Positions 54,108 to 63,877 of a stretch of DNA of 64,000 nucleotides are shown piece after piece. The number at the start of each line of letters is the position of its first letter. Position 1 is the stretch's first letter. Source of the stretch: Sphingomonas pseudosanguinis (GTDB lineage Bacteria; Pseudomonadota; Alphaproteobacteria; Sphingomonadales; Sphingomonadaceae). Location of the stretch: contig NZ_JACIDH010000015.1 of NCBI RefSeq assembly GCF_014196255.1, positions 1 to 64,000 of the forward strand, written 5' to 3'. Below the pieces are notes generated by a model. That model was not told the DNA's origin, did not search any database, and worked only from the letters and a program-made list of their open reading frames with translations. A program made the translations under genes and the position numbers.

Positions 54108-55718
54108 TCAGGCGACGACGTCCCCCGTCTCGACATAATCGAAATGACGGAAATCGGCCGCCCGGCCGGTGCCCGCCATGTCCTGACACGCGATGCCGAC
54201 GAAGCTGCCGGTGAAGTTGGGCAGCCCGGGCAACGTCGCCTCATCGGACAACAGGCTGGCGTCGAACCGCTCGGGCAGCCAGGTCCAATCGCTTTCCCTC
54301 TCACCGCGAAAGGCGAAGCGCAGCGCCTCGTGATCGACCTGCACCCGCATCGCGATCGGCCCCTCCGGCACGGGTATGGCCGGGGTCAACAGGCTCTGCC
54401 CTTCGCCGATCGGCAGGACCGATAGCACCTGGATCTGGCGCGTGCCGTCATCCGCCGCCGTCAGGTGGAGGAAGAGATATTTGCTGCTGTTGTAATAGCA
54501 GACCAGGCCGGCCGCCTGCTGGAAATGCTCGGGCGCGAAGTCGACGAGCGTCTGCACGTCATAGCGGAACCCGGTCTGGCGACGGGCGACGAGCGCTTGC
54601 GTGAAATGGCTGCCGATCGTCTCCCGCCCGAACAGGCGGAGATGACCGGGCCGCGCGGTCAGGCTGAATATCTGTTCGGGGTATGGCGTGCGCAGCCACT
54701 GGAAGGCGTCCGGCAGGGTCGGGCCGTCGAACAGATCGCGTGCGACGACCGGCGGCGTCGCATCGTCGGTGACCGGCGGTTCCTCGGCACAGCGCAACCA
54801 GCCGTCCGCACCCCATTGCATCCGCCGGATCGCCGTCTCACGGCCCAGCGCGCAGCGATCGCTGCCGGGCAAGGGACGACCGCACAGATAGGCCATCCAT
54901 GTCTCGCCTTCGGGCGTTTCGACCAGATCGCCATGCCCGGTCCGCTGCAGCGGGGCGTCGGGGGATTGGCGCGCGGTCAGCACCGGGCCGTCGGGATGCG
55001 GCTCATAGGGACCGAACAGGCTGCGCGACCGTGCCATGACGACGGCATGGCCGCGCTCGGTCCCCCCTTCGGCGACCAGCAGATGATACCAGCCGTCGCG
55101 CTTGTAGAGATGCGGCCCCTCGGTGAAGCCGAGCGCCGTGCCCTCGAAGATCGTCCGGCGCTGGCCCAGCAGCCGGCCGCTGCGCAGGTCGATCTCCTGC
55201 GCGATGATACCCGCGAAGCGCCGCCGGTCGGGACGATGGTCCCATAGCATGTTGAGCAGCCAGCTGCGCCCGTCATCGTCATGGAACAGCGCAGGGTCGA
55301 AGCCGCTGCTGTTCAGATGCACCGGGTCGGACCAGTCGCCGTCGATCCGCTCGCTCGATACCCAGTAATTGTGGAAGTCGCGCAGCGATGCGCCCTTCGC
55401 GCCGTCCACCGTCGTGCGGCCGTACCGCTTCACATCGGTGAAGATCAGATGGAAGCGCGCGTCCTTATAGCTCAGGTCAGGCGCCCAGACCCCGCAAGAG
55501 TCGGGATTGCCGCGCATGTCCAGCTGGCCTGCCCGCGCCAGCGGCCGGGCGACGAGCGTCCAGTTGGTGAGGTCCCGGCTATGGTGGATCTGGACGCCGG
55601 GATACCATTCGAAGGTCGAGGTCGCGATGTAATAATCCTCGCCGACCCGCACGATCGAGGGGTCGGGATTGAACCCGCGCAGGATAGGATTGACCGGGTT
55701 GATAGGGGCAGAGGTCAT
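54108..55718 (-). CDS. Glycoside hydrolase family 43 (beta-xylosidase/arabinofuranosidase type)
   Basis: The 536-aa cytoplasmic enzyme has NPILRGFNPDPSIVRVGEDY (catalytic Asp), SCGVWAPDLSYKD, FTEGPHLYKRDGWYHLL (general-acid Glu), a TGHGDLVETPEG motif, and a C-terminal beta-sandwich (about 320-536, DUF1349-like). No signal peptide. ATG 55718 overlaps the upstream MFS stop by four bases (ATGA), so the two are coupled; this decides the start against a long N-terminal extension of the frame. It trims xylose or arabinose from short oligosaccharides. Confidence 0.9.
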   Translation of the reverse strand: MTSAPINPVNPILRGFNPDPSIVRVGEDYYIATSTFEWYPGVQIHHSRDLTNWTLVARPLARAGQLDMRGNPDSCGVWAPDLSYKDARFHLIFTDVKRYGRTTVDGAKGASLRDFHNYWVSSERIDGDWSDPVHLNSSGFDPALFHDDDGRSWLLNMLWDHRPDRRRFAGIIAQEIDLRSGRLLGQRRTIFEGTALGFTEGPHLYKRDGWYHLLVAEGGTERGHAVVMARSRSLFGPYEPHPDGPVLTARQSPDAPLQRTGHGDLVETPEGETWMAYLCGRPLPGSDRCALGRETAIRRMQWGADGWLRCAEEPPVTDDATPPVVARDLFDGPTLPDAFQWLRTPYPEQIFSLTARPGHLRLFGRETIGSHFTQALVARRQTGFRYDVQTLVDFAPEHFQQAAGLVCYYNSSKYLFLHLTAADDGTRQIQVLSVLPIGEGQSLLTPAIPVPEGPIAMRVQVDHEALRFAFRGERESDWTWLPERFDASLLSDEATLPGLPNFTGSFVGIACQDMAGTGRAADFRHFDYVETGDVVA

Positions 55719-57004
55719 GCGGGTTTGCGCACCAGGGTCCAGAGGAGAATGGCACCGGCCAGATCGAGCAGGCCGAGCAGGATGAAGAAGGGTTGGTAGC
55801 CGACCTGATCGACCAGCGATCCCAGGGTCAGCGTGAACAGCAGCACGCCCAGATTGGCGGCGGTGCCCGACACGCCCGTCGCGGTCGCGACCTGATCCTG
55901 TGGGAACAGGTCCGAACACAGGGTGATGACGGTCACCGACAGCGTCTGATGCGCGAACCCGCCGAGGCAAAGCAGCGCGACCGCCGCGACCGGGCTGTCG
56001 ACGCTGCCGACGAACATCATGCTCGTCATCAGCACCGCGCCCAGCGTGAAGGCGCCGCGCCGCGCATCGATCAGTTTGACCCCGCGCCGCTGGAGAAAGG
56101 CGACCACGGCCGGCCCGAACAGGCAACCCAGATCGGCGGCCAGGAACGGCAACCAGGCGAACAGCGCGATCTGGGTCAGGTCGAAATGCCGCGCCTGGAC
56201 GAGATAGAGCGGCATCCAGAGCGACAACATGCCCCAGACCGGATCGGCCAGGAAGCGTGCGGCCGCGATCGCCCAGAGGTTGCGCCGGCGCAGCAGTTCG
56301 CCCAGCGGTGGGCGGCGGCGGTGCTTGGCGAGACTCGCCTCCTGCCCCTCGACGATCAGCGCGCGCTCGCGGGCCGATAGTCTGGGGTGGCGCGCCGGGG
56401 TCGCATACCAGAACAGCCAGGCGACCACCCAGAGCAGCCCCAAACCACCTGCCACGAAAAACGCCGCCCGCCAGCTGTGATAGAAGACCGCCCAGGCGAC
56501 GAGCGGCGGCGCGAAGACGGCGCCGAAGGATGCGCCGATCTGATAGATGCCGCCGGCCACCCCGCGCTCGCGCGCCGGAAACCATTCGGCGACGACCTTC
56601 ATCCCCGCCGGCTGTGCCGATCCCTCGACCAGCCCCAGCGCGCCGCGCAAGCCGGCGAAACCCAGCCAGCCATTGGCAAAACCATGCCCCAGTGTGATCA
56701 GCGACCACACCGCGACGAACAGGCTGAACCCGATCTTCAAGCCGATCAGGTCGAGCAGATAGCCCGCCACCGGCTGGAACATGATGCCGAACTGAAAGGC
56801 ACCGGTGATCCAGCTATATTGCGCAGACGAGATATGCTGCTCGGCCATGATCGCCGGAGCCGCGACGCCCAGGATGCTGCGCGTCAGATAGTTGATGACC
56901 ATCGCGACGACGAACAAGGCGATGATGGTCCAGCGGATATAGGGGAACGGCCGTCCCCGCCCGCCCCCGTCGATTGCGTCGTGACGCACCGCGTCTCCCT
57001 TCAT
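55715..57004 (-). CDS. MFS transporter, sugar-acid/oligosaccharide type
   Basis: This 429-aa MFS protein has 12 hydrophobic segments and the GudP/ExuT look: YIRWTIIALFVVAMVINYLT near the start, EQHISSAQYSWITGAFQFGI and GSAQPAGMKVVAEWFPARER. It precedes the GH43 gene on the same strand with a four-base overlap. It is divergent from the LacI regulator gene (93-base gap). Its ligand could be a xylo- or arabinoxylo-oligosaccharide imported for the cytoplasmic GH43. Confidence 0.88.
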   Translation of the reverse strand: MKGDAVRHDAIDGGGRGRPFPYIRWTIIALFVVAMVINYLTRSILGVAAPAIMAEQHISSAQYSWITGAFQFGIMFQPVAGYLLDLIGLKIGFSLFVAVWSLITLGHGFANGWLGFAGLRGALGLVEGSAQPAGMKVVAEWFPARERGVAGGIYQIGASFGAVFAPPLVAWAVFYHSWRAAFFVAGGLGLLWVVAWLFWYATPARHPRLSARERALIVEGQEASLAKHRRRPPLGELLRRRNLWAIAAARFLADPVWGMLSLWMPLYLVQARHFDLTQIALFAWLPFLAADLGCLFGPAVVAFLQRRGVKLIDARRGAFTLGAVLMTSMMFVGSVDSPVAAVALLCLGGFAHQTLSVTVITLCSDLFPQDQVATATGVSGTAANLGVLLFTLTLGSLVDQVGYQPFFILLGLLDLAGAILLWTLVRKPA

Positions 57005-57096
57005 GATTGGCCGACCGGCATTGACGCCCCCCGCCGGAGCGAGGCAGGGCGTAAAGCGACCACCGGGCCGATGCCCGACGACAGGACGGAACGGGA

Positions 57097-58128
57097 TTGA
57101 CCGGCAGACAGAGACGCCCGCGCGGCGTCACGATCATCGATGTCGCCAAGCAGGCGGGCGTGTCGCCGATGACCGTGTCGCGCGTCATCAACGGCGATGC
57201 CGGCGTTCGCGACGAGGTGCGCGCGCATGTCCGCGAGGTGATCGCGACGCTGAACTACACCCCCAACATGATGGCGCGCAGCCTGGTGACCTCGCGCGAG
57301 ATCCGGATCGGCGTCATCTACTCCAATCCCAGCGCGGCCTTCATGAGCGAGCTGCTGGTCGGCGTGTTCGAGGAAGCCTCGACCCGCGCGGCTCAGCTGT
57401 TCCTGCTGAAGGGCGAACAAGGCCGCCCGCCGACGCGCGACGCCATCGAAGGGCTGATCGCGCAGCGGATCGCGGGCGTGCTGCTCGCCCCGCCCCTGGG
57501 CGAGGCGAAAGCGGTGCGCGCGATATTGCAGGAGGCGGGGCTGCCCGTCGCGGTGATCGGCGGCGTCGTACCCGATGCGGTGTGCGTCGGCATCGACAAT
57601 GAGCGTGCCGCCTTCGACATGACCCGGCACCTGATCGCGCTGGGCCACCGGCGGCTGGGCTTCGTGCTGGGGAACCCCGACCAGTCGGCCAGCATCGCAC
57701 GCCTCGCCGGTTTCCGCGCGGCGGTCGATGCGGCGGGCGGCGGGATCGAGACGCAGGTCGTGCACGGCGATTACAGCTATGCCTCGGGGCTGATCGCCGG
57801 CGAGGAACTGCTGGGCAGCGCACATCCGCCGACCGCCATCTTCGCCAGCAACGACGACATGGCCGCCGCGATCGTCTCGGTCGCGCATCGCCGCCATCTG
57901 GACGTGCCGGCCGACCTGACGGTGGCGGGCTTCGACGACAGCACGGCGGCGACGACGCTCTGGCCGCCGCTGACGACCATCCACCAGCCCGTCCGCGCAC
58001 TGGCGACCGAGGCGTTGCAGCGGCTGATCCAGGACATTCGCGGTGGCACGGCGGGTGACGGTCAGCCGCGCATCACCATCCTCGACCATCAATTGATCGA
58101 ACGCGACTCCACCGCGCCGCCGCGATGA
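57097..58128 (+). CDS. LacI-family transcriptional regulator
   Basis: The 343-aa protein has an N-terminal LacI helix-turn-helix (VTIIDVAKQAGVSPMTVSRV then INGDAGVRDEVR, NYTPNMMARSLVTSR) and a periplasmic-binding-protein-like ligand domain. The start is a TTG at 57097, since no ATG or GTG is in frame nearby. It probably represses the surrounding operons; a perfect LacI-type operator is seen at 62272-62287 ahead of the second receptor. Confidence 0.92.
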   Translation: MTGRQRRPRGVTIIDVAKQAGVSPMTVSRVINGDAGVRDEVRAHVREVIATLNYTPNMMARSLVTSREIRIGVIYSNPSAAFMSELLVGVFEEASTRAAQLFLLKGEQGRPPTRDAIEGLIAQRIAGVLLAPPLGEAKAVRAILQEAGLPVAVIGGVVPDAVCVGIDNERAAFDMTRHLIALGHRRLGFVLGNPDQSASIARLAGFRAAVDAAGGGIETQVVHGDYSYASGLIAGEELLGSAHPPTAIFASNDDMAAAIVSVAHRRHLDVPADLTVAGFDDSTAATTLWPPLTTIHQPVRALATEALQRLIQDIRGGTAGDGQPRITILDHQLIERDSTAPPR

Positions 58129-58251
58129 CGCAGGGGAATTACCTGCCATGGAGCGGGCCACCGCCTGCGACGACATCGCTCCACCATGTCGCGCGTGGCC
58201 CCCTTCCCCGTTCGGGTGAGGCAAAGTCGGCATGACCAACGCCGTCAATCT

Positions 58252-59253
58252 CTATCGCCCCGGCGCCGTCACACCGGCCTGGGTCTGAACCACCGGCTTC
58301 ATCGTACCGTCGGCATTGTAATAGAGCCGCTCGACCGTGACGGCACGCCGACCGATCGCACCGCTCTGGTCGCCGATCGCCAGCGTCGCGTTATGCAGGA
58401 AGAGATAGGACTTGCCCTTGAACTCGGCGATGCCGGGATGGATGGTGAAGCTGTACTTGCCCGATCCCGTCAACAACCCACGATAGGTCCATGGCCCCTT
58501 CAGCGACGGCGCGGTGGCGTAGGAGATATGCTCGTCCCGCTGCGTCGTCCGGTCGAGCGAGGCATAGGTCAGGTAATAGAGGTTGCCGCGCTTGTGCAGC
58601 CACGGCCCCTCCTCGAAATGGGGCGGCGTGATCTCGGTGATCGGGCCATCGATCTCGATCATGTTGGGCTTCAGCTTCGCGATATAGCATTGCCGGTTGC
58701 CCCACGCGATCCAGGTCGTGCCGTCGTCATCGGTCAACACGGTCGGGTCGATGTCTTCCCAGCTATGCGTGCCTTTGGGCGTCATCTCGTTGGTGATCAG
58801 CGCCGAACCCTTGGCATCGACGAAGGGGCCGGTCGGCGTGTCGGAGACCGCGACCGCGATCGCCTTGCCGGGATGGGTCTTGTCATGCTCGACGGCCGCG
58901 TAGAACCAGTATTTGCCGTTCTTGTAGATCGTCTGGCTGGCCCAGGCGTCCTGCTTGGCCCATTTGAAATCGCGCACGTTCATGATCGGCCCGTGCGGAG
59001 TCCAGGTCTTCATGTCGGTGGTCGAATAGACGAGCCACTCCTTCATGTTGAACATCTCGTCCCGCTGCGCCTCGTCATGCCCGACATAGAGGTACAGGCG
59101 GTCGCCCACGACCAGCGGCGCGGGGTCGGCCGTGAACTTGTCGCGGATGATCGGGTTGCTTCCCGGCCGATCCGCCGGCGCACCGGCACCGGACATGGCG
59201 GTGCCCGGCAAAGCGAGGAGCAGTAACGAAGCGATCATCCGCGACAGGGCCAT
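58252..59253 (-). CDS. Secreted GH43 glycosidase
   Basis: The 333-aa protein has a signal peptide (MALSRMIASLLLLALPGTAMS) and the GH43 five-blade core: NPIIRDKFTADPAPLVVGD (catalytic Asp), WEDIDPTVLTDDDG, FEEGPWLHKRGNLYYLTYAS (Glu) and HPGIAEFKGKSYLFLHN. Family members act on arabinan or arabinoxylan side chains. It is 11 bases downstream of the second TonB-dependent receptor, so the two form an operon; its product is likely periplasmic or surface-linked. Confidence 0.9.
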   Translation of the reverse strand: MALSRMIASLLLLALPGTAMSGAGAPADRPGSNPIIRDKFTADPAPLVVGDRLYLYVGHDEAQRDEMFNMKEWLVYSTTDMKTWTPHGPIMNVRDFKWAKQDAWASQTIYKNGKYWFYAAVEHDKTHPGKAIAVAVSDTPTGPFVDAKGSALITNEMTPKGTHSWEDIDPTVLTDDDGTTWIAWGNRQCYIAKLKPNMIEIDGPITEITPPHFEEGPWLHKRGNLYYLTYASLDRTTQRDEHISYATAPSLKGPWTYRGLLTGSGKYSFTIHPGIAEFKGKSYLFLHNATLAIGDQSGAIGRRAVTVERLYYNADGTMKPVVQTQAGVTAPGR

Positions 59254-59264
59254 GGGCTGTTCCT

Positions 59265-62246
59265 TTAGAAGCTGAACCGCACGCCGGCGCGGAACACGCG
59301 TCCGAGCACGTCGTACAGCGCCGGGTTCACGAAATAGGGCGAACGAGCGGGATCACGGTTGAAGACATTGTCGACCTTGAAATAGGTCGTGACCGCCGGC
59401 GTGATGTTATAGGTGCCGCCGACGTCGAAATAAAAGGCGCCGGGGATGAAATTATTGTCGATCGTCGGCCGGTTGGCGGTCGAGCCGGGGCAGCCGGTGG
59501 TGCACTCGATATACTGGTTGCCGAGGTTGCCGTCGCTGAACCAGCGTTCCTGCAACAACAGCGAGAAGTCGTCGGTGGCATAGGTCTGTACCGCCAGCCA
59601 CTTCCACTTGGGCGTATTGCCGATGTTCACCCCCGCCGAGTCGTTGGGGATGGTGCCCGGCAGGCCAGTGTCGGTGATGAACCGCCGGATATTGGTCGCC
59701 AGCGCGCGCAGCGTCAGGCTGCCCGGCAGGCCCAGCGGACGCTGCCAGCGATAGCTCGCCTCGATGTCGAAACCATCGGTCAGGATCGACGCCAAATTGA
59801 ACGACTGGACGTTGATGAAGTTGGGCCCGTTGGGGTTGTTCAGGTTGAACACGCCGCACGTCTCCGGTGCGATGTTCAGGAAGCACAGGTTCACGATGTC
59901 CTGCGCGCCCAGGCTGGAGATCACGTCGGTGATCTTGATCTTGTAATAGTCGACCGACAGGCTGAGGCCTGGGATCGCCTGCGAATTGGAGAAGGCGATG
60001 CCCAGCGTGGTGTTGCGCGCGATCTCGGGCGTCAGGTTGACGTTGCCGATGGTGTTCTGGAGCGCGAGCACATTGACGTTGTTGAACGGATCGAAAAAGC
60101 CCGGCAGCGTCGTCGTGACGGGTGCAGCGAACAGTTCGGACAGGTTGGGCGCACGCACGTCGCGTGAGGTCACGCCGCGAATGCGCAGGCCATCGACCGG
60201 CAGGTCCCAGGTTCCGCCCAGCTTCCACGCCCAGACCGTGCCCGAGGTACTATAATCGGTGACGCGCGCCGCGCCGGTGATGTTGGCCCGGCCGCCTGCG
60301 TCCGAATTGATGATCGGCAGGTCGGCCTCCAGGAACGCCTCCTTGACGCTATAGGCGCCGCTGCCGTTCTTATAGTTGCCGGCATACCAGTTATTGCCGT
60401 CCGCCAGCAGCACCGGGTCGGCCGGATAGGCGCCATTGGCCGGGCTGTTGGCGAAACCCGCGCCATACGGGTCGGCGCGCACGCGGTAGAATTCGTGGCG
60501 GAACTCGCCGCCGAACGCCACCGACACCGGCCCCGCCCAGGACGAGAAGGGCGAGCCGGAGAAGTTCAGGCTGATCACGTCCTGCGTCTGGCGGGTGCGC
60601 TGATAGGCGCCGTTCTGCGGAATGATGTAGTTGAGCGCCGCCGCCGAAGGATTGCCGCCGAAGATGTTGAGCGGCTGACACCCATTGGCGCGCGCCGTCG
60701 CATCGGCACAGACGATCGCGCCGTTCAGCGTGGTCGCGTTGATCGCCTGGTTGAAGCGGCGGGACAGCATGATGTTGCTGACATCGACATCGGTATAGTT
60801 GGTCCCGTGCTCATAATACATGTCGTAGGACCAGTCGGACCCGGCGACCGACTCGCGCCCCTTGGCACCCGCGACGAAGCGGAACTGACGGCGATCGGTA
60901 TAGACCTGCGTATTGCCGAGCGCGGCATTGCTGGTGCCATACTGGAAATTGGTGATGCCCGCCGTGGTGCACGCCGCCTTGATCAGCGCAGGCACGAAGG
61001 GATTGGCGCACTGGATGGTCAAATTGGGGCGGTTCATGCCGCCGACCGGCTGGTTGTTGGTCTTCACCTGGCCGATATTGACCGTGCCATAGATTTCGCC
61101 ATTGGGCGCGAAGTCATAGCCGATACGGCCATAGCTGTTCACCCGCTGGATCTTCGACTGGAGCGAGCGGCCCGCATCGACATTGCCCGACAGATCGCCG
61201 CCCAGGCAGAAGCCGGGGAAACAGCCGCGAACATTGCCCGCCGCATCGCGCGCCGGCACCCCGCCCGATCCGTACTGGAACTGGAACGGATTGCCCGCCT
61301 GGTCGAAGGCGATGCCCTGCAGCGGCCCGGCCGTGATCAGGCCGTATTTGGTGTAGTTATAGGGCTGCGCATAGTCGCGGAACAGATATTGCGGCGTACC
61401 GTCGTTCAGGACGTTGCGGTTGATCAGCGTCGACTGACGGAACCAGTCGCGCCCGCCCGCCAGCGCGGTGCCGAACTCGCCGCCGCCGACGCCGTCCTCA
61501 TGCGCGTACTCGGTGCTGGCGATCACATGCAGGCTGTCGTTCAACAGGCTGGTGCCGCCCGCCAGCTGGATCAGCACCTGCTCATTGTCGCCATAGGTGG
61601 TCAGGCCGCCCTGGACATTGCCCTTGATCCCCTTGAACCGGGTATCGGTGATGAAGTTGACGACACCGCCGACCGCGTCCGAGCCATAGGAGGCCGAGGC
61701 GCCGCCATTGACGACATCGACCCGCTTGATCAGCAGCTGCGGAAACAGGCTGATGTCGGGCACGCCGGTCACGTTCGCGCCGACGACGCGCTGCCCGTCG
61801 AGCAGCGTCAGGGTGCGGATCGCGCCGACGCCGCGCAGCGAGAAGGAGCTCAGGCCCTGCTGCCCGCTCGACGTGCTGAAGGTGTTGACCGAGGTGCCGG
61901 TCGAGCCCTGAAGCGAGGGAAGCTGCGCGACCGTCGTGAATATATTGGGCTGCGTGTTCTGCTGAATCTGCTCCTCGCCGATCACCGTCGTCGGGGTCGG
62001 TGCGGTAAAGCCACCTGTGGTGATGCGCGATCCGGTGACGATGATGTCGCGGCTGTCCGCCTCACCTTCCTGTGTCGCGGGGCTCGCGGTCACGGCCGCC
62101 TGATCGGCGGGCGTCTCCTGCGGCGACGTCGCCGTCTGCGCCCAGCTTGGCGTGGCCATGATACAGGCCGCGATCACCGCCAGGCTGGCCGGCGCCATCA
62201 TCGACCGACGCAGGCGCCGCGCGCCCGATCCCATCCTCGTCATCAT
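59265..62246 (-). CDS. TonB-dependent receptor, second of the locus
   Basis: The 993-aa receptor has a signal peptide ending in MATPSWAQTA, a TonB-box-proximal DIIVTGSRITTGGFTAPTP, a plug (TVIGEEQIQQNTQPNIFTTV, then AQLPSLQGS) and a barrel ending RAGVRFSF. This plug type (with TVAQLPSLQGSTGTS) is the common sphingomonad form. It is the first gene of a unit with the secreted GH43 gene. A 16-bp perfect LacI-type palindrome lies 26-41 bases upstream. Confidence 0.92.
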   Translation of the reverse strand: MMTRMGSGARRLRRSMMAPASLAVIAACIMATPSWAQTATSPQETPADQAAVTASPATQEGEADSRDIIVTGSRITTGGFTAPTPTTVIGEEQIQQNTQPNIFTTVAQLPSLQGSTGTSVNTFSTSSGQQGLSSFSLRGVGAIRTLTLLDGQRVVGANVTGVPDISLFPQLLIKRVDVVNGGASASYGSDAVGGVVNFITDTRFKGIKGNVQGGLTTYGDNEQVLIQLAGGTSLLNDSLHVIASTEYAHEDGVGGGEFGTALAGGRDWFRQSTLINRNVLNDGTPQYLFRDYAQPYNYTKYGLITAGPLQGIAFDQAGNPFQFQYGSGGVPARDAAGNVRGCFPGFCLGGDLSGNVDAGRSLQSKIQRVNSYGRIGYDFAPNGEIYGTVNIGQVKTNNQPVGGMNRPNLTIQCANPFVPALIKAACTTAGITNFQYGTSNAALGNTQVYTDRRQFRFVAGAKGRESVAGSDWSYDMYYEHGTNYTDVDVSNIMLSRRFNQAINATTLNGAIVCADATARANGCQPLNIFGGNPSAAALNYIIPQNGAYQRTRQTQDVISLNFSGSPFSSWAGPVSVAFGGEFRHEFYRVRADPYGAGFANSPANGAYPADPVLLADGNNWYAGNYKNGSGAYSVKEAFLEADLPIINSDAGGRANITGAARVTDYSTSGTVWAWKLGGTWDLPVDGLRIRGVTSRDVRAPNLSELFAAPVTTTLPGFFDPFNNVNVLALQNTIGNVNLTPEIARNTTLGIAFSNSQAIPGLSLSVDYYKIKITDVISSLGAQDIVNLCFLNIAPETCGVFNLNNPNGPNFINVQSFNLASILTDGFDIEASYRWQRPLGLPGSLTLRALATNIRRFITDTGLPGTIPNDSAGVNIGNTPKWKWLAVQTYATDDFSLLLQERWFSDGNLGNQYIECTTGCPGSTANRPTIDNNFIPGAFYFDVGGTYNITPAVTTYFKVDNVFNRDPARSPYFVNPALYDVLGRVFRAGVRFSF

Positions 62247-62271
62247 CCTCTCCCTGCCCGTCCCGTTATAT

Positions 62272-62287
62272 CTGGTAACGTTACCAG
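62272..62287. promoter_or_regulatory. LacI-family operator upstream of the second receptor
   Basis: CTGGTAACGTTACCAG is a perfect 16-bp palindrome with the central CG expected for LacI regulators. It lies between the receptor start (62246) and the region of pncB, so it should overlap the receptor promoter. Confidence 0.7.
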
Positions 62288-62494
62288 TATCCTTGTCCGA
62301 TTTGGAACGGATGTCAATGCTCTGACATTTCAGGAGGTTGTCGGGTTCGTCTTGACCGAGATCACGTGCGCCTCGGGGTTCAAATGTCGCTTAGAGGATC
62401 AGCCAGAAGCGTCACCCATGATATTGCTATCGAACGGAAATTTTCGATCGGGGCCGCAGGTGGCGATCGATGCCCCCTGCGGCCGATCGGCCCG

Positions 62495-63799
62495 TCACAC
62501 CGCAACCGTCTGCGGCACATGCCCATCCCGACCAAAAATGCGCAGATAGCGCTCGATCTCGGATGGCTCGCCGGTCGCCTTTGCCGGATTGTCCGACAGC
62601 TTGACCGCGGGCCGGCCATTGGCGCTGGTGACCTTGGCCACCAGCGAGATCGGCTCCAGCCCTTGCCCGCCCGCCGGGTCGCATCCCCGGAAGTCATTGG
62701 TCAGGTTCGTCCCCCAGCCAAAGCTCATCCGCACCCGGCCATGGAAATGACGATAGGTCGCCTCGATGCTGTCGACGTCCATGCCGTCGGAGAAGATCAG
62801 CAGCTTGCCACGCGGATCGCGGCCATGCGCCTGCCACCAGGCCATGATCTGCTCGCCCCCTTCGATCGGCGGCATCGAATCGGGGCGAAAACCGGTCCAG
62901 TCGGCGAGCCAGTCGGGGGCATTGCGCAGGAAGCTCGTGGTGCCGAAGGCATCAGGAAGGGCGATCAGCAGATTGCCGTCATAATGCGCCTGCCACTCCT
63001 CCAGCACTCGATAGGGCGCGGCGGCGACCCCGGCATCGTCCTGCGCCAGTGCGGCCAGCACCATCGGCAGCTCATGCGCGTTGGTGCCGATCGCCTCCAG
63101 ATCATTGTCCATCGCCAGCAGGACGTTGGAACTGCCGATGAAACGATGGCCCAGCCCCTCCTTCAACGCCTCGACGCACCAGCGCTGCCACAGAAAGCCA
63201 TGCCGCCGCCGGGTGCCGAAATCGGAAATGACGAGGTCGGGCAACTGCCGCAGTCGCTCGACCTTCTCCCACAGCTTCGTCTTGGCGCGGGCATAGAGAA
63301 TGTCGAGCTCGAACCGCCCCCGCCGCTTCAGCGCGGCGCGCGAGCGGAGTTCGTTGACGATCGCCAGCGCGGGGATTTCCCACATGGTGGTGTGGGTCCA
63401 GGGACCATCGAAATGCAGCTCGAACTGGCCGTCGACGGTCCGCAACTCATAGTCGGGAAGCTGGAAATCGGCGAGCCACTGGATGAAATCGGGCGCGAAC
63501 ATGCGCCGCTTGCCGTAGAAGCTGTTACCCGCCAGCCAGATCAGTTCTTTCTTGCTGAAGCGCACGGTCCGCGCATGATCCAGCTGCTCGCGCAATTCGG
63601 TTTCGTCGATCACCTCGGCCAGTCGCACGCCACGGCTGCGATTGATCAGCGAGAAGGTTGCCTGCACGTCCGGATGGCGATGCCGGATCATCTGCAGCAT
63701 CAGCAGCTTGTAGAAATCGGTATCGAGCAGGCTGCGCACGACCGGGTCGAGCCGCCAGCCATGATTATAGACGCGCGTGGCGATGTCGGTAACGGGCAT
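62495..63799 (-). CDS. pncB: Nicotinate phosphoribosyltransferase
   Basis: The 434-aa protein matches Pnc[34 protein letters not shown] (histidine-containing region), [31 protein letters not shown] and [11 protein letters not shown] (phosphate-binding). It makes nicotinate mononucleotide from nicotinate, PRPP and ATP in NAD salvage. It lies downstream of a NUDIX/NrtR-like gene on the same strand, a known pairing. Confidence 0.95.
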   Translation of the reverse strand: MPVTDIATRVYNHGWRLDPVVRSLLDTDFYKLLMLQMIRHRHPDVQATFSLINRSRGVRLAEVIDETELREQLDHARTVRFSKKELIWLAGNSFYGKRRMFAPDFIQWLADFQLPDYELRTVDGQFELHFDGPWTHTTMWEIPALAIVNELRSRAALKRRGRFELDILYARAKTKLWEKVERLRQLPDLVISDFGTRRRHGFLWQRWCVEALKEGLGHRFIGSSNVLLAMDNDLEAIGTNAHELPMVLAALAQDDAGVAAAPYRVLEEWQAHYDGNLLIALPDAFGTTSFLRNAPDWLADWTGFRPDSMPPIEGGEQIMAWWQAHGRDPRGKLLIFSDGMDVDSIEATYRHFHGRVRMSFGWGTNLTNDFRGCDPAGGQGLEPISLVAKVTSANGRPAVKLSDNPAKATGEPSEIERYLRIFGRDGHVPQTVAV

Positions 63800-63877
63800 G
63801 TTCGGTCCTTTATCGGCTGGCTTGGCAGGGAAACGGCGAAGGCGGGCGCCGTGTTTCGGACGCTGAGCGGGGATGGG

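Noticed and set aside
55719-56708. N-terminal extension of the GH43 frame over the MFS gene
   Set aside because: The GH43 domain starts at 55718, with an ATGA overlap to the MFS stop; the extension reads the MFS gene in another frame and has no domain.
60495-62549. 684-codon plus-strand frame over the second TonB-dependent receptor
   Set aside because: Shadow frame; the minus-strand receptor has signal peptide, plug, barrel end and operator.
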